Below are positions 45,687 through 58,197 of a stretch of DNA of 64,000 nt, piece after piece. The position numbers were made by a program, and so were the translations under genes. The stretch lies in assembly GCA_963971535.1 (NCBI GenBank), contig OZ020588.1, positions 125,434,846 through 125,498,845 of the forward strand. Reading direction: 5' to 3'. The stretch is from Notolepis coatsorum. Taxonomy: Eukaryota; Chordata; Actinopteri; Aulopiformes; Paralepididae. Numbering within the stretch: position 1 is the stretch's first letter; the number at the start of each line of letters is the position of its first letter. Under the pieces are notes generated by a model that searched no databases, had not been told where the DNA came from, and worked only from the letters and a program-made list of their open reading frames with translations.

Positions 45687-46375
45687 AGTCTATCCGTGAA
45701 TGATAAGAGGTGAGCAGCTATCCGTGTACCTTGATGTTATATCTCTGGTCTAAGCCGATAATGTTGTAAATAGGTTTCCAAGTAATAAACCGAGTTATAA
45801 ACAGTGGTTTGATGTTGATGATGTGCAGTTGTGTATCTGTTTATAAGAGATCTGGCCGTTTTCGCGAACTATTATGAGCACATTGGTAAACCAGTATTCA
45901 TGGTGGGGGAAGGGCTTTACACCTGGCGCTGCTGAGAAGTGTGTGTTCTAACTGGAGTTTTCTCCTACCACAGAGATGTGTGTACTAAACCAACATTGAT
46001 GTGCTTAAGGCTGACGGCATTGTATGTCTCTTATGCTTGACAGGTATGTTGTGATGTTTTTGGTCAATTGTATTTTCTAATGTTTTATTTTATAATGTTT
46101 TATTCTAATGTTGTATTTTCTAATGTTTTATATTCTAATGTCTGATTCATATAGCTCAGTCTATCCGTGAATGATAAGAGAGATGTGTGTACTAAACCAA
46201 CATTGATGTGCTTAAGGCTGACGGCATTGTATGTATCTTATGCTTGACAGTATAAAGAAAAGAAGTACTCCGTCAATCCTGTCTCCCGTGTCCATTATTC
46301 AAGCAGAGCAGGAACACAGTGGTCACACACACACGTGAGCAAGACACAAAACATGACACACATGTCACACACATG

Positions 46376-46465
<90 letters not shown>
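46376..46465. repeat. (CA)n microsatellite
   Basis: About 45 CA units, preceded by 'cacatgtcacacacatgtca'. The gypsy element inserted at or near its left edge. Confidence 0.95.
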
Positions 46466-46468
<3 letters not shown>

Positions 46469-47444
46469 TGCACGTGGCTCAGCAAATAAAGTCAGAGACA
46501 GTATTGTCACCAGCAGCTGTAGTGATTGGCAGACCTTCATACTGAGGTCTGAAAGGCGGAACCAATCTCCTTGCGTGTGTTAAATGCTCGTAAAGCTACA
46601 ATCCACCCTAAATCACAATTATTATTACATTACTATTATTCATATGATCATATGCAACAAAAATAGTGTAGAAGAGCTATGCGCATCCAAACCAATGTGT
46701 GCTGGACAGAGAGAAATACTACACTACACTACACTACTACACTACACTACATACTATGCTCCATAAATGTTTATTGGTAGATTACAAATTGGTAGAGGCT
46801 CAAGAAATTTTCAGAGGCTCTTGTCCTGTATGCGCATTATTTGGTTTGGTTTCGACTCAAAAGTGACTAATTGTACTATTGTAAGGATTAGTCCTGTTGA
46901 AAGTCCCATAGTAAACGAGTGTGGGTAATTTTTACCCATGTGATGGATAAGTGTACGAGTCATGCGTTTTAGGGGTTAAGAACCCATTCAAACACGTTTT
47001 AGGGTTAAGAACCCCTTCAAAAGCCTCAGTTCAAGGAAAGTGTTGGAGAACTCATTCTCATGCATTGGGAAGATATGAAATATATTGAACATTTTAACAT
47101 TTCCGTGAGGTGGTCAGAGGAAAAGCACTTAGGTAGGCCAACTAAGAGCTTAACGTCGGGGACATTGTTAACGGATTATTCACTCCCGTTCGCAGAATGG
47201 GGGTGTGTGGGCCTCAGGTTCAACACAAATGGCTTTGTTGAGCTGCAACTCACTCTTGCTGTTCTCCAAAACAAATGGCTCTTAAGGTTTGGTGGGATGT
47301 CAATGTCATGTTGCGTAGGTCAGACAGGGGATGCTGCTCCGTGGACCATATTCACACGGCTGCCATTTTGCTCTGGGGACAGGGTGGAAAGGAATCCCAA
47401 ACTGAGAAATGTCATGTTGTGTGAATATGGTTTTAGGTTAGAAC
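46466..47444. other. No supported gene
   Basis: Contains a short CTACA repeat (46719-46752). A 152-codon frame (47060-47518) runs into the next MITE, so it is not credible as a host exon. Confidence 0.5.
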
Positions 47445-47722
47445 TAGGGATGTCCGATATTATCGGCCTAACGATATTGGCATTAAAATGTAATATAGGA
47501 AATTATCTGTATCGATAATAAAATAAAAAATGTATTTACCCAGGCAAGCAAGTAAGACCAAATTCTTATTTTATTTATTGTGAAAAGTATGCATAATGTT
47601 GTGTTTTTTTGGGGGGAAACCCTGCATATATCGGTATCGGTTGATATCGGTATCGGAAATTAAGAGTTGGACAATATCGGTATATCGGATATCGGTAAAA
47701 AAGCCAATATCGAACATCCCTA
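47445..47722. mobile_element. hAT MITE (copy 3)
   Basis: Same family as copies 1 and 2. Termini are TAGGGATGTCCGATATTATC and (reverse) TAGGGATGTTCGATATTGGC. Flanks GTTAGAAC (47437-47444) and GTTAAAAC (47723-47730) match at seven of eight bases. Confidence 0.9.
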
Positions 47723-47775
47723 GTTAAAACATTTACACATTTACTGTTTCGTCCAATTGGACAGCACCTTGCCTC

Positions 47776-48952
<1,177 letters not shown>

Positions 48953-49100
48953 ATGTTGTGTAGAATAGACTGTAGAAACTTTACCAAACAAAACACCTTA
49001 TTCAGCCCCTAATGTCACAATATGTTTACCACGGGCAGAAGATTCACAAGCACATATGAGTATATGCACACACAAACACACATATACACAAACACATTTG

Positions 49101-50336
49101 AATACTTTATTTGGTTCCACAAATTATATTACATAAACAGGGAATCAAATGTATTGGGGCCAAGCAGCACTGAACACTTAAGGGTACACATAACACCTCC
49201 TTCTCCACGTGGCTAAGCTGCCAATAATAGCCGAGACAGAGCAATATTTGGCAATTTGTTTGGCTTTTCTTTTAGACATTGCAGCAATTCTCAGACCAGT
49301 CATGGTGCATTTGTATACATGGCCAAGACTTCCGAATACAAGTACACTGTATCTACACCTGTACCCAAGGTCAGCCATCACACTGAGCAGTGGTTGGTAT
49401 TTGATATACTTGTCCCGGAAGGCCTGTTCCATGTACAGATCAAAGGCACAACCTACTTCTATAACCAGCACCTCCCTGTGGCTGGTGTCTACGAAAACAA
49501 CATCCGGCGTATTTGGTATGTTAGCAAAGACATTGTTGGTAAGACCTAACCACTCTGGTAGCACTCATGTTTGTACATTGCTGCACTAGATGGTGAAATG
49601 TTCCGTACCGCATCAGACACAATGTCCTTAATACGGTCATGACGAGCTATGTACAGCTATGTTTGTATGCATTACATCCATTTGTTATGTGTGCAATGGA
49701 TTCTAGGTGTTGTTGTGAATAATGATGGTTTAAACAGAATGGACTGTAAGTTTGAGGATACCAAGTGGACAGATTGTATTTAGTGGGTAATACCTGCAGT
49801 CTTGCTTTGATGGTAAATTAAAAAACATCCTCACCAACAATGGCGTTCTTAAATACTGAGTGTGAGACTGAGTGGTCAGCAAACTCCAAACAGGCTAGCT
49901 TTCCCTGTAATCGGAGTCCACACCAGTACTGCCTGATCTCAGACTGCTTCATGCTAAGCAGAACCCTCCTTGCAGAGTCTCTGTGCAGTTCGACAGTCTC
50001 TTCCTGCGGTGTTGTGATGTTGGCCTTCACAACCACACAGGGGTCTGTGATAAGTTCATCAGAGACAGGGACTTCAGTCTGTGTGTTGAGTCTTGTCCAT
50101 TTCAACTGAACTCCAGTCTGGTTGCAGAGGTCATTGAGATCTGACCCGTCAGACCAGACCCCAAAGCCCTTGGCCTGAGAGTCCAGTTTCCCAGAGTCTT
50201 TCCTCCTGAAGTTATTCTGGTTTGCGCTGGCCAGGGGGATCTTCCTTCTGCGTAGATCCAGCAGGAGAGAGGGCCTGGCCATTTCTCTAATGGTAACATC
50301 ATCATTATTAAGCATGTGGAGCAGGTGGGCTAGCCT
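49101..50336 (-). pseudogene. C-terminal part of an R2/NeSL/Hero-like LINE
   Basis: Minus-strand frames can be followed from about 50330 ('LNNDDVTIREMARPSLLLDL') through 'IRQYWCGLRLQGKLACLE' and 'FKARLQVLPTKYNLSTW' near 49800. A Cys/His segment follows near 49650-49700. The 49189-49564 frame contains TPDVVFVD, VIEVGCAFD, KYIKYQPLL and QIAKYCSVSAIIGS. The PD...D, E.G and K..KY spacing is the restriction-like endonuclease of early-branching LINEs, with the Cys/His finger just before it. There are stops and frame shifts (for example before 49564), so it is dead. A 3' UTR with AATAAAG ends it at about 49101. The reverse transcriptase is not present; a CA array lies beyond 50345. Confidence 0.8.
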
Positions 50337-50355
50337 ACACACAAATACACATACA

Positions 50356-50357
<2 letters not shown>

Positions 50358-50445
<88 letters not shown>
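50358..50445. repeat. (CA)n microsatellite
   Basis: About 43 CA units at the 5' side of the LINE remnant. Confidence 0.97.
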
Positions 50446-50447
<2 letters not shown>

Positions 50448-51324
50448 GTGTACATAAACACACTGAACACAAATACTAAATACTGTACTCATATACTGTA
50501 TAGCCTACATAACAAGCATGACACCATCCAGACCCACGGCACACCTGTACTGCAGGTGTAGGTGCATCAAGGGAGCGTTCAATGAGAGAGGAGGCAACAG
50601 ATAATAGCAGGTATGGTCCAGAACAACAAGGCTGTAAAGTGTTGTGGTTACACAACAAGCCTTGCTGGCAGTTGAGTAGATTTGTTTTGCTCAATGGTAC
50701 TTGGTATAATATGGTATAATCTTTGCACACTGTGTGTAAATCTTTTTTACGGTTTGGACACATCTATTTTGTGTCCAAACCGCTCACACTGTCGAGCCCT
50801 GTAGGCTACTCACACGTGCAGGATAGCATCAGCCTACACGCTAACTAGGTTAACTAAATTAGGTGAAAAGCTAGGAGGGTTAGCTAAAGTAACGTTGGGC
50901 AATAAAGCTGTGCTTCCAAATTCTTGTGTAAGGAGCATAATGCCGTCCAAAGTGGTGATTTTGGGAGATGCAGGGAAAGCAGCTGTTGATTTTTGCAAGT
51001 GAAAGCAGGATAACGGCAGGTGAGGTGATGATGTTCATAATGCAAAGAAAGGACATCGCTAAAAGAACCGCCTGTGTGTGTGAGTCATACTAAACATCCC
51101 TGCCAGATCATCCGTGAGTGAGTGAGTGACCACAATTTACAACAACCAGATATCACCCTGTCTGTGAAATACGCCCCACTGGTCCACCAGTACAGGATAG
51201 CATGTCTGTGTCACGAGAAACGCTTATATTGTGCGTGAAAGGTACACGCAGGTAGGAAGATCCAGTTATGGTGCACTACCAGCAGGGAGCGTTAACCCCA
51301 AAACAAAACAAAGAACTCTGCAAC
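50446..51324. other. No recognisable gene
   Basis: Includes a short inverted pair near 50750-50780 ('ggtttggacaca..tgtgtccaaacc'). No ORF or RNA gene is supported. Confidence 0.5.
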
Positions 51325-51919
51325 GGGCCCCGTTCCTCGTACCTGGATAACTGAGTTAGCCGGATAACTTTCGGGTAATTCTGACTTAAGCCGGACTTTC
51401 CGATTCCCCGTACCTGGATTTTCCAAATCACCATGACAACAGATCCAAAAGTTTGAGCCTGGTCGAAAGCAGAGTTTAAGTTCAAGTTAGCCTGAACCAT
51501 CGCCACGCCCCCGCAAAAAAGTGACAGCCCGTTTCCTGAAATTATTCCCACAGTCTACGATCTGCATTATACCATTCTGAATTACGTTTTTGTGCTCCAT
51601 TCTTCCAGAGGGGGCTTTTGAAATGTAAAATAGACCCAAAATGCTGATACTAAATTCACTTTGTCCTAAATAATGCACGTTATATATACCGTGGCGGTCG
51701 CTCGGTGCGATGTACACATTATGACGTGGTTATTTTAATTGTAACTGGGATTAAGATGTCTGATGAGATGCGCTGTTTGACGGATTTGAGAAATTGAATG
51801 AGCCGTTGACGTCACATTAATGAATGAGGATAAAGAAATAAAACTTCATTCAAAATAAAGAATATTCTAAACACGGGTCTCTCGTTCATTAATGTATAAA
51901 CAATGAATTTATCCCATCT

Positions 51920-51990
51920 GGCACCGTGGTGCAGCGGTAGTGCTCAAGCCTGCCAACCCAGCGACCGGTGTTCGAAACCCCGTGTTTCCA
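51920..51990 (+). tRNA. tRNA-Gly-like pseudogene
   Basis: A box TGGTGCAGCGG (51927-51937) and B box GTTCGAAACC (51970-51979) are correctly spaced. The centre reads 'aagcctGCCaaccc', like tRNA-Gly(GCC). The T stem pairs at four of five positions, but anticodon and acceptor stems do not pair well. It is a tRNA-derived repeat rather than a working gene. Confidence 0.45.
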
Positions 51991-52149
51991 ATATAATTTT
52001 TTTGAATATAATGTTAATGATTATACGCCAAAGTAGCCTGGTTTTAAGTTAAAATATTATAAATCTACATGCATTGAGGATGTCATTCTTTATATAGCTC
52101 TCAACGTGCACCAAATTGAATTATTCCTATATTGCAAAAAGAAGGAAAA

Positions 52150-52215
52150 GACTAGGGTTTCGAACCCCGGTCGTCTGCGTGAAAGTCAAAAGAACAACCC
52201 GTTAGACCACAGTGG
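52150..52215 (-). tRNA. tRNA-Glu-like pseudogene, antisense
   Basis: On the minus strand: TGGTCTAACGG A box, centre 'gactTTCacgc' resembling tRNA-Glu(TTC), and a GGGTTCGAAACCC B box and T loop. Cloverleaf pairing is incomplete. Confidence 0.45.
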
Positions 52216-52429
52216 AGATAAGTTAAAGATCGACTATACATCAATCAATGGGTAAGAGAGCCGTATCGTAATTCTGTATAACAGTTTAACTAATTATTTT
52301 CGCTAGCAAGATCTCATTTGATTATTCAATCCAGCAGGCAAGTTTAAAGAAATATAATCTGATTGATTGAGGTAATGAGGGACTTAAAATTAGCCTATAG
52401 ATAACGCATTTAACTTGTCGGCGAGGCGA

Positions 52430-52488
52430 TTGAGCCGTATTGCAATCTGTCAATAAAGTTTTAAATCAATTAATCAATCAATGCCGTT
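52430..52488 (+). mobile_element. LINE 3'-tail fragment
   Basis: 'gagccgtattgcaatctgtcaataaagttttaaatcaat' repeats the tail seen at 13437-13506 with a (TCAA)n end. Confidence 0.65.
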
Positions 52489-52701
52489 AGAGAATCAGGA
52501 TCTCTGCCATCGATACGTGCTGGCTTTTCACCTGAAGCGGCCGCGCGCACTTAGCCTGGGTCTCAAGTCTGAATCGAGTTAACGAGACTGAATCCACCTT
52601 CGAGGAACAGGAAAATCCCGGCTTCAAACATCGGGTTAACTGAATCTGGATAATGACATCTTGATCGACTTAGTTGAACCAGGTACGAGAAACAGGGCCC
52701 A

Positions 52702-52772
52702 GGGATTGAACCAGTAGTCTCTGCAGTTGGAGACAAGTGCTCTCACCACTACACTGCCAGTCTGCCACCATT
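52702..52772 (-). tRNA. tRNA-like sequence, antisense
   Basis: On the minus strand: A-box-like TAGTGGTGAGAGC, centre 'gtctCCAactg' and B box GGTTCAATCCC. It abuts the TIR element. It could be a SINE head; a functional tRNA is unlikely. Confidence 0.4.
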
Positions 52773-52779
52773 TGCTTAA

Positions 52780-52890
52780 TGGTTATGATTAGGGTATAAA
52801 GTTAGGTTTTTAGTAATGGTTAGGTTTAAGGTTCACAGGTTAGTTTTAAGGTAACAATGTGGTTAAGGTTAGGGTTATGATTTGGGTGAG
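52780..52890. repeat. Degenerate GGTTAGG-type repeat
   Basis: Repeated 'ggttaggtt/ggttaaggttagggtta' words resemble the common interspersed GGTTAGG low-complexity repeat and interstitial telomere-like sequence. Confidence 0.6.
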
Positions 52891-52918
52891 GCTGTTTGAA
52901 AAAAGTGTGGTGTCTCTC

Positions 52919-52985
52919 TGTAGTGTCGAGATCAAAAGCACTCGCCTACCAACACAGCGCCCCAGGGTTTGACTCCCAGCCAGCA
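52919..52985 (+). tRNA. tRNA-like sequence
   Basis: A-box-like TAGTGTCGAGATC, centre 'cgcctACCaac' and B-box-like GGTTTGACTCC. Degenerate. The fourth tRNA-like block within 1.1 kb. Confidence 0.35.
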
Positions 52986-53974
52986 AACTTATAAAGTTAA
53001 CCACAGAGGCTACAGATAGCGCCGAGGGCCATACACAGTGTCTGAGTGTGAAGAATACACGCAGAGGTTGTGGGAACCGGCGTGAGAATGTGACGCAAGG
53101 GGCATGAGAATGCATTGCAATTTGCCCTGCGTAGCCCACGGCCACAATCCTCTGAGTGCCCACTCAAACGTGTGTGAGCGGGCACATACACACAAACACA
53201 CAAACACACGCGCACACGCGCACACACACACTTATATAGGCAATACACTAAATGAACAGGCATGTCACACACACTTTGCACAAAAACTATTTTCCTCTAC
53301 CGACTTCCAAATACCCTGGTGTCAGATATTGAAAGTCTTCATGTGAGAGCAGCAGTTTATCTCTCTTGTAGATTGATCGAGTACAAAGTGACATTTTCCT
53401 ATGACACGCTCAGCTGATAACGTGACATCCTCTGAATATCTGCCATTCAATAACCAATCACTTTGCCTGCTATCTCTCAGATTACATTCTCAAACGGTCT
53501 CTCCCTCTGTTTGTCTCTCTCTCTTTTTTCTGTCTGTCTCTCTCTCTAAATCCCTCCACAGTCTCTTTATTTCTCTATCTCATTCTCACTGTCTATATTT
53601 CTTTTTCTGTTTTCTCTTCTTTCGTTCTTTTTATTTCTCCATCTCTCTATATATAAAACTCTCTTTCTCTCTCTATGAGGAGACACAGAATCATTGGAAT
53701 GCCTTGTTTCGCCTCGACGTGTTAGCCTGTGTCACCGGCATGATGGAATTATAAGAAAGTGGCGGGAATTCTATTGTTTTTCCACTCATTAGTACCTGTG
53801 ACTGAAAGAGTAGAGGGGGAGGGGCAAATAGGATTCAGAGCCTAGCAAAACAGGAATGCTCTTTGGGAGAAGGGAATGTCACTTTGTATTAGACACACTC
53901 ATATGGATGGGCCCCTGCTCGCCTGCCTTCACACGAGGAGACGGGCAAGCTATTATATATGGCTGGAGAGATTA

Positions 53975-53980
<6 letters not shown>
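52986..53980. other. No gene; CA and T-rich patches
   Basis: A CA/CG alternating patch at 53186-53231 and a CT/T-rich patch at 53495-53680. Frames here are low-complexity. Confidence 0.5.

Positions 53981-53981
<1 letters not shown>

Positions 53982-54063
<82 letters not shown>
53982..54063. repeat. (CT)n microsatellite
   Basis: About 41 CT units. Confidence 0.97.
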
Positions 54064-54066
<3 letters not shown>

Positions 54067-54224
54067 CTGTCTGCTGCTGTCTTCTTCAGATGTATTTTGT
54101 AAGCCTCTGTTTCTTTCAGCAGTAGCCTACCTCTCTCTCTCTCGCTATGACTATGTTATTCATCTTTGTCTTATGGTCTGCTTCTCAATGGCTTATTCTC
54201 AATATATCAATATTGAACGTTTTT

Positions 54225-54361
<137 letters not shown>

Positions 54362-54400
54362 CTGTCTGTCTATTTATATTGTACCAGGTCTCTCTCTCTG

Positions 54401-54779
54401 TAGCGATGGGTACCTTTCACATTTGAACCGGTACCTGTGAATCGATACCGGTACCCAACGGTACCTTTTTTCGGTACTTTAGTCTAAAGAAATTTTATTT
54501 ACAGTCGTAAAAAAAAATCCAAACTTCAAATAACTACAATTTCGACAGTTTTCGGCTTGTCATTGCTCCGATTGCTTTGTTGTTGAATCAAGTCAAATCC
54601 TAGGTAAGCATATATTGTGCGTGTGAACATTGACATGAAAAAAGAAAAAAAAAGTAAAAAAGAAAAATTAATTATTATTATTATTTTTTTTTCCGGTTTC
54701 TCACTTGATTCGATACTCTGTAGTACCGACGTGTTTCGGTTCGGTACCTCAAAAGTACAGAATTCGGTACCCATCCCTA
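54401..54779. mobile_element. hAT MITE with GGTACC-rich ends
   Basis: Termini TAGCGATGGGTACC and (reverse) TAGGGATGGGTACC. TCTCTCTG flanks both sides (54393-54400, 54780-54787), an 8-bp duplication within a CT repeat. The body repeats 'cggtacc'. It is a different family from the CGATAT MITEs. Confidence 0.85.
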
Positions 54780-54787
54780 TCTCTCTG

Positions 54788-55689
54788 TCTTTCTCACTTT
54801 CCTTATCTCTCTCTTTCTCATTACATCTTTGATCTGCCGCTCTTCCTCTCTAGCATACTTTCTCTCTCTGCCTCCCTCTCTTTCTCTTTATCTAGCGGCC
54901 ACAGGTTGCACCCTAGGGGGATGCAATTTGGCATGGTCAAATGTATGTGTATGTGTGTGTGTTCATGTCATTTGGCTAAAAGGGGGCAAGGCAATGGGAG
55001 TGACCTATGACAAAAATATCAGGTTATTTTTTTCTTCCTCTAAGCATGTAGGCTAGAGTCTGTTTTTTGGGTTAGGGACAGTTCGATAATTAAGGTCAAA
55101 AAGGGGGGATGGCATCTTTACTTTATTAAAAGCCTCCGGGGAGGCCAAGGCATTTTATTATTAGACAGAGGGGAGGGCATATAGAGTTTTTTGTATTTTC
55201 TTTTTTGCACTGTGTTTCCTCCCCCCACATAATTTTAGCAATGTTGCTATTTTTATATACCCCGGCCCCCACACACACACACACACACCCACGCGGATGG
55301 TTTCTCCAGCTATGAGCTGCAGGGGCGCCCACTGACCCAATGAGATGTCTCGCTTTCTATGTCATATACATGGGCGGTTTGCTTTAGAATAACGGTAAGA
55401 CTAACAGAAAAACAACATGATGTCAAACAAACAGTTCTACTAAATGGAAACGGAACAAAACAGAACTTCAGGGACTGTAGCTACTACAACACTATTGATT
55501 CAGTGCTCGGTGAGATCACACAGATTCAGCGAAGGCCACTCACAGTTGGCTAGTGCACTTGATAGATCTCCGGATGTAAAGGCTGTGAAGCATCATGGAC
55601 CTGTACGTTCACATTGCTAAACATTTTGTCAGCGAAAACGATCACAGTAAATCAAGGGTGGTTGGACTATACGGCACAACCACTGCTTT
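54788..55689. other. No recognisable gene
   Basis: Pyrimidine-rich start, a CA patch at 55270-55290, otherwise short unsupported frames. 55500-55690 may be decayed hAT sequence, since a transposase remnant follows. Confidence 0.45.
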
Positions 55690-55832
55690 CAGACATACCT
55701 TGACATACATTTGACGCCTCCACACAGCAATGTGCGAGAATTCCTTCTCCACTATGAGGAACGTATTTTCTAACCACAGACACGCAATGCTCCACAAAAG
55801 AAAGGCCCATAGCTGGTTCAGCTACTTATAGT
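55690..55832 (+). pseudogene. hAT transposase C-terminal remnant
   Basis: One frame reads TAMCENSFSTMRNVFSNHRH and continues AMLHKRKAH. This is the C-terminal dimerisation block of hAT transposases (the 'CE.SFS.M' signature). It stops soon after. The flanks have lost the frame. It is unrelated to the fragment in the Tol2-like element. Confidence 0.7.
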
Positions 55833-57098
55833 TTGAGAGGGGGTTCACATTCAGCAGCGTTTCAGAGGGGGTTCACGTTCAGCCCTAACACTTGCCGCCT
55901 GCAACTCTCCTAGGTTAGCCATGCGTTGAATCCACTTAATGATGCTATTGCCAGCCTTGGGTTTCATGATTATTACACAAAATGTTGAATGATTTTTGGG
56001 TCTGTCTGAATTGATTCGATAAGAGCGGAGTAGTCTATTTCAAATTATATTCTGATGACGCGCACAGTGCGGTGTGTGTGTGAGAGAGACGGAGAGAAAG
56101 AGAGAGAGAGAGAAAAAGACATAGCTAAGGCTTGCACTAGTGTTTGTGTGTGTGTGTGCGTGTGAAAGAGAGAGACTGCATGCAGCATGTTTTGAAATTG
56201 GAGCTGGGTTGGTGTGTTGGTTGTTGACGGCAAGCTCATTATCAAGCATTTACATCATAGATTGAGTTCTCAAACGGCCCGATTTGATCTGTTCTGATGT
56301 CAACTCTGGGGGGAGTGGGGCCATATTGACTTTTTACAGAGGCAGAGGGAGGGCTGAGAGAAAATAATATTGAATGTTAAAAAATGATATATCACACCCC
56401 CCACCCCCAAGTAATTATCAAATGGTCCTTTACATTCAAAGTCTAAAAGTCAACATCTTTTCAGGAACTAGGGTCGGGGGGTTCTCCCATTGACCCCAGT
56501 GTGTTTTTATACTGTCCGGCTTGGATTTGCAGTGTTTTCCTTGAATGTTTACCAGGATTATATGTTTTGCTAACTAGTGTATTTTTCAGAGCCACATTGC
56601 GAACACTAAAGGAGCAGATGAGCAGTGGTCTATCACACGACGTGACTCTGCAGAGCGCTGAAAAACAGCCCCCTCAGACATCACATGATATGACCCATAT
56701 AGACACTGATTGGGTCAATTTAGTTGCTAGCAATGCTAGGCCCTGGCTAGGACCGGCTGTGTTGTGCAATGACGCCCACTAAGTGAGGAGCTAATGTGTA
56801 GCGCCCAGAAGAGACCCGGATGACATGGCACACAAACAGAGGGGGGATGACAAACAAACAATGATTTATATTTGATATATTAACGTTATTGTGCATTTTA
56901 AACACAAACATACTTAAAATGAGTAATTATTATTTATTTTAAACATGTTTATTATATTTTTACTGGTCTAAAATCTAAAATCTCTATGGACCAGCCGCCA
57001 CTGACCGAACCTTGACTTCAAAACCGAGGTACGTACCGTACCGTGATTTTTGTGTACCTGTTACACCCCTACGTACCAAGTATTATGGAGAGGGACCC
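55833..57098. other. No gene; GA patch and a possible hAT end
   Basis: A GA/TG-rich patch at 56075-56180. At 57029-57069 'accgtaccgtgatttttgtg...ttacacccct' resembles the reverse of a hAT-type terminus (AGGGGTGTAACAG...), but no partner end was found. Confidence 0.45.
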
Positions 57099-57953
57099 TG
57101 TCGGCTGTTGGCTCGGTCCTTGGACCCCTCATCTTCTCCCTCTACACCAAATCTCTGGGTAACATTATCACGTCTCGTGCTTTCTCGTATCATTGCTCAA
57201 CTCTTCCTCTACTTTCCTATACCTCAGATATCCATGTCTCTGAGCAGATCTTGGCCTGTCTGCCCAACATCTCCACCTGGATGATGACCAACCACCTCAA
57301 ACTGAACATCACTCAACTCCTTGTCCAATCAACAGTCATGTATCGCCTCGACTACTGCAATGCACTGCTCGCTGGTCTACTGACCACCCCCTCCAAGCCA
57401 CTTCAACTCATTCAGAACGCAGCCGCCTGCCTGATCTCCAACCTACCAAAGTCAGCCCATGTTACCCCACTTCTTAGGGACCTGCACTCGCTCACCATCG
57501 CCACACAAATCCGCTTCAAGGTCCTCGACCTGGCATGCCGTGCAGCAAAGGGAACCACTCCCCCCTACCTCCGGTCAATGTTCTCTAACTACACACCCTC
57601 AAGACTCCTACGCTCTGCATCTTCTGGCCGTCTCAGGCCCACTCCTATCCGAGCTCCGGGAGAGTCGTCAAAGAAAAGCCGCCTATTCTCAGTCCTCGCT
57701 CCACAATGGTGGAACGAACTTCCCACCACAGTTAGGACAGCCGAAACCCGACCAATCTTTCGCCATCGACTAAAAACACACTTCTTCAATCAATATCTGA
57801 AATGTCTAAAGTTACTACTATGTACACTGTTTGATGAACATTGTTACTCAGCTGAAAGAGTTGTACCCTTCCTGCTGACTTGTTGTACAGAACTTGTACG
57901 TCGCTTTGGATAAAAGCGTCAGCTAAATGACAAAATATAAATGTAAATGTAGA
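57099..57953 (+). pseudogene. L2-type LINE, 5'-truncated
   Basis: The open frame (57050-57913) begins in the RT motif GSVLGPLIFSLYTKSLG and continues WMMTNHLKLN. After an internal deletion it has YRLDYCNALLAGL, QLIQNAAACLISNLPK, HVTPLLRDLHSL and FSVLAPQWWNELP. All are in L2 C-terminal order. The 3' end 'cgctttggataaaagcgtca' and 'taaatgtaaatgta' is the usual L2 tail. No stops interrupt the frame, so it is a fairly young truncated copy. The catalytic region upstream is missing. Confidence 0.9.
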
Positions 57954-58197
57954 AGATTGCTCTCCCACACAATTTTCAACAGGACTTAGTAAAGAGGTTC
58001 AAACTCCAAGGAGGTTCAAACAAACAAGGCTCTAAATGACTTGCAAATATAGCCTATTAGAACAATATTTGATCCCAGCTGCCAACCACAATGCTTGCTG
58101 AAATAATTATTGTCCATCTACACATTATTCAACACGTTTCCAGTGTATGAATATCTCAGTATGGATGTCTTTTTGAGGCAATAGATGAAGATGAAAA

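Larger units (their letters stand above)
35188..46327 (+). mobile_element. Ty3/gypsy retrotransposon with two nested insertions
   Basis: LTRs of 826 bp (35188-36013; 43445-46327 once its insertion is removed), both TGTAACGG...GTCACA. CACA precedes and follows the element; the right side is a CA repeat, so the 4-bp duplication is ambiguous. It has a primer-binding site, gag, and a pol in the -1 frame with protease, reverse transcriptase, RNase H and integrase in the order typical of Ty3/gypsy. A 495-bp SINE interrupts pol and a 2-kb LINE-like unit interrupts the 3' LTR. By eye the LTRs differ at roughly a dozen sites, so this element is older than the other two LTR elements. Confidence 0.96.
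43445..46327 (+). repeat. 3' LTR of the gypsy element, split by a LINE-like unit
   Basis: The LTR halves are 43445-43643 and 45701-46327. Together with one target copy they give 826 bp, equal to the 5' LTR. Confidence 0.93.
51325..52700. mobile_element. DNA element with 22-bp terminal inverted repeats
   Basis: The left end GGGCCCCGTTCCTCGTACC and the reverse of the right end GGGCCCTGTTTCTCGTACC match at 19 of 22 terminal bases. Subterminal words 'cgtacctggattttcc' and 'gaggaacaggaaaatcc' form further inverted pairs. I could not find a clear target duplication, so the superfamily is unassigned (Harbinger-like or other). There is no transposase. It carries two tRNA-like sequences and a LINE tail. 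Being made of smaller repeats, it may be a composite. Confidence 0.65.

Noticed and set aside
47060-47518. 152-codon frame
   Set aside because: Starts in unassigned sequence and ends inside a MITE; no splice sites, no domain.
49818-50492. A 224-codon host gene with a Val-Cys N terminus
   Set aside because: The N-terminal part is CA repeat, and the remainder belongs to the LINE C terminus that continues towards the endonuclease.
52780-52890. Interstitial telomere
   Set aside because: Only degenerate GGTTAGG words, not TTAGGG arrays; a common low-complexity repeat.
57050-57913. 287-codon open frame as a host gene
   Set aside because: Its motifs are those of the L2 LINE C terminus, with the LINE 3' tail directly after it.
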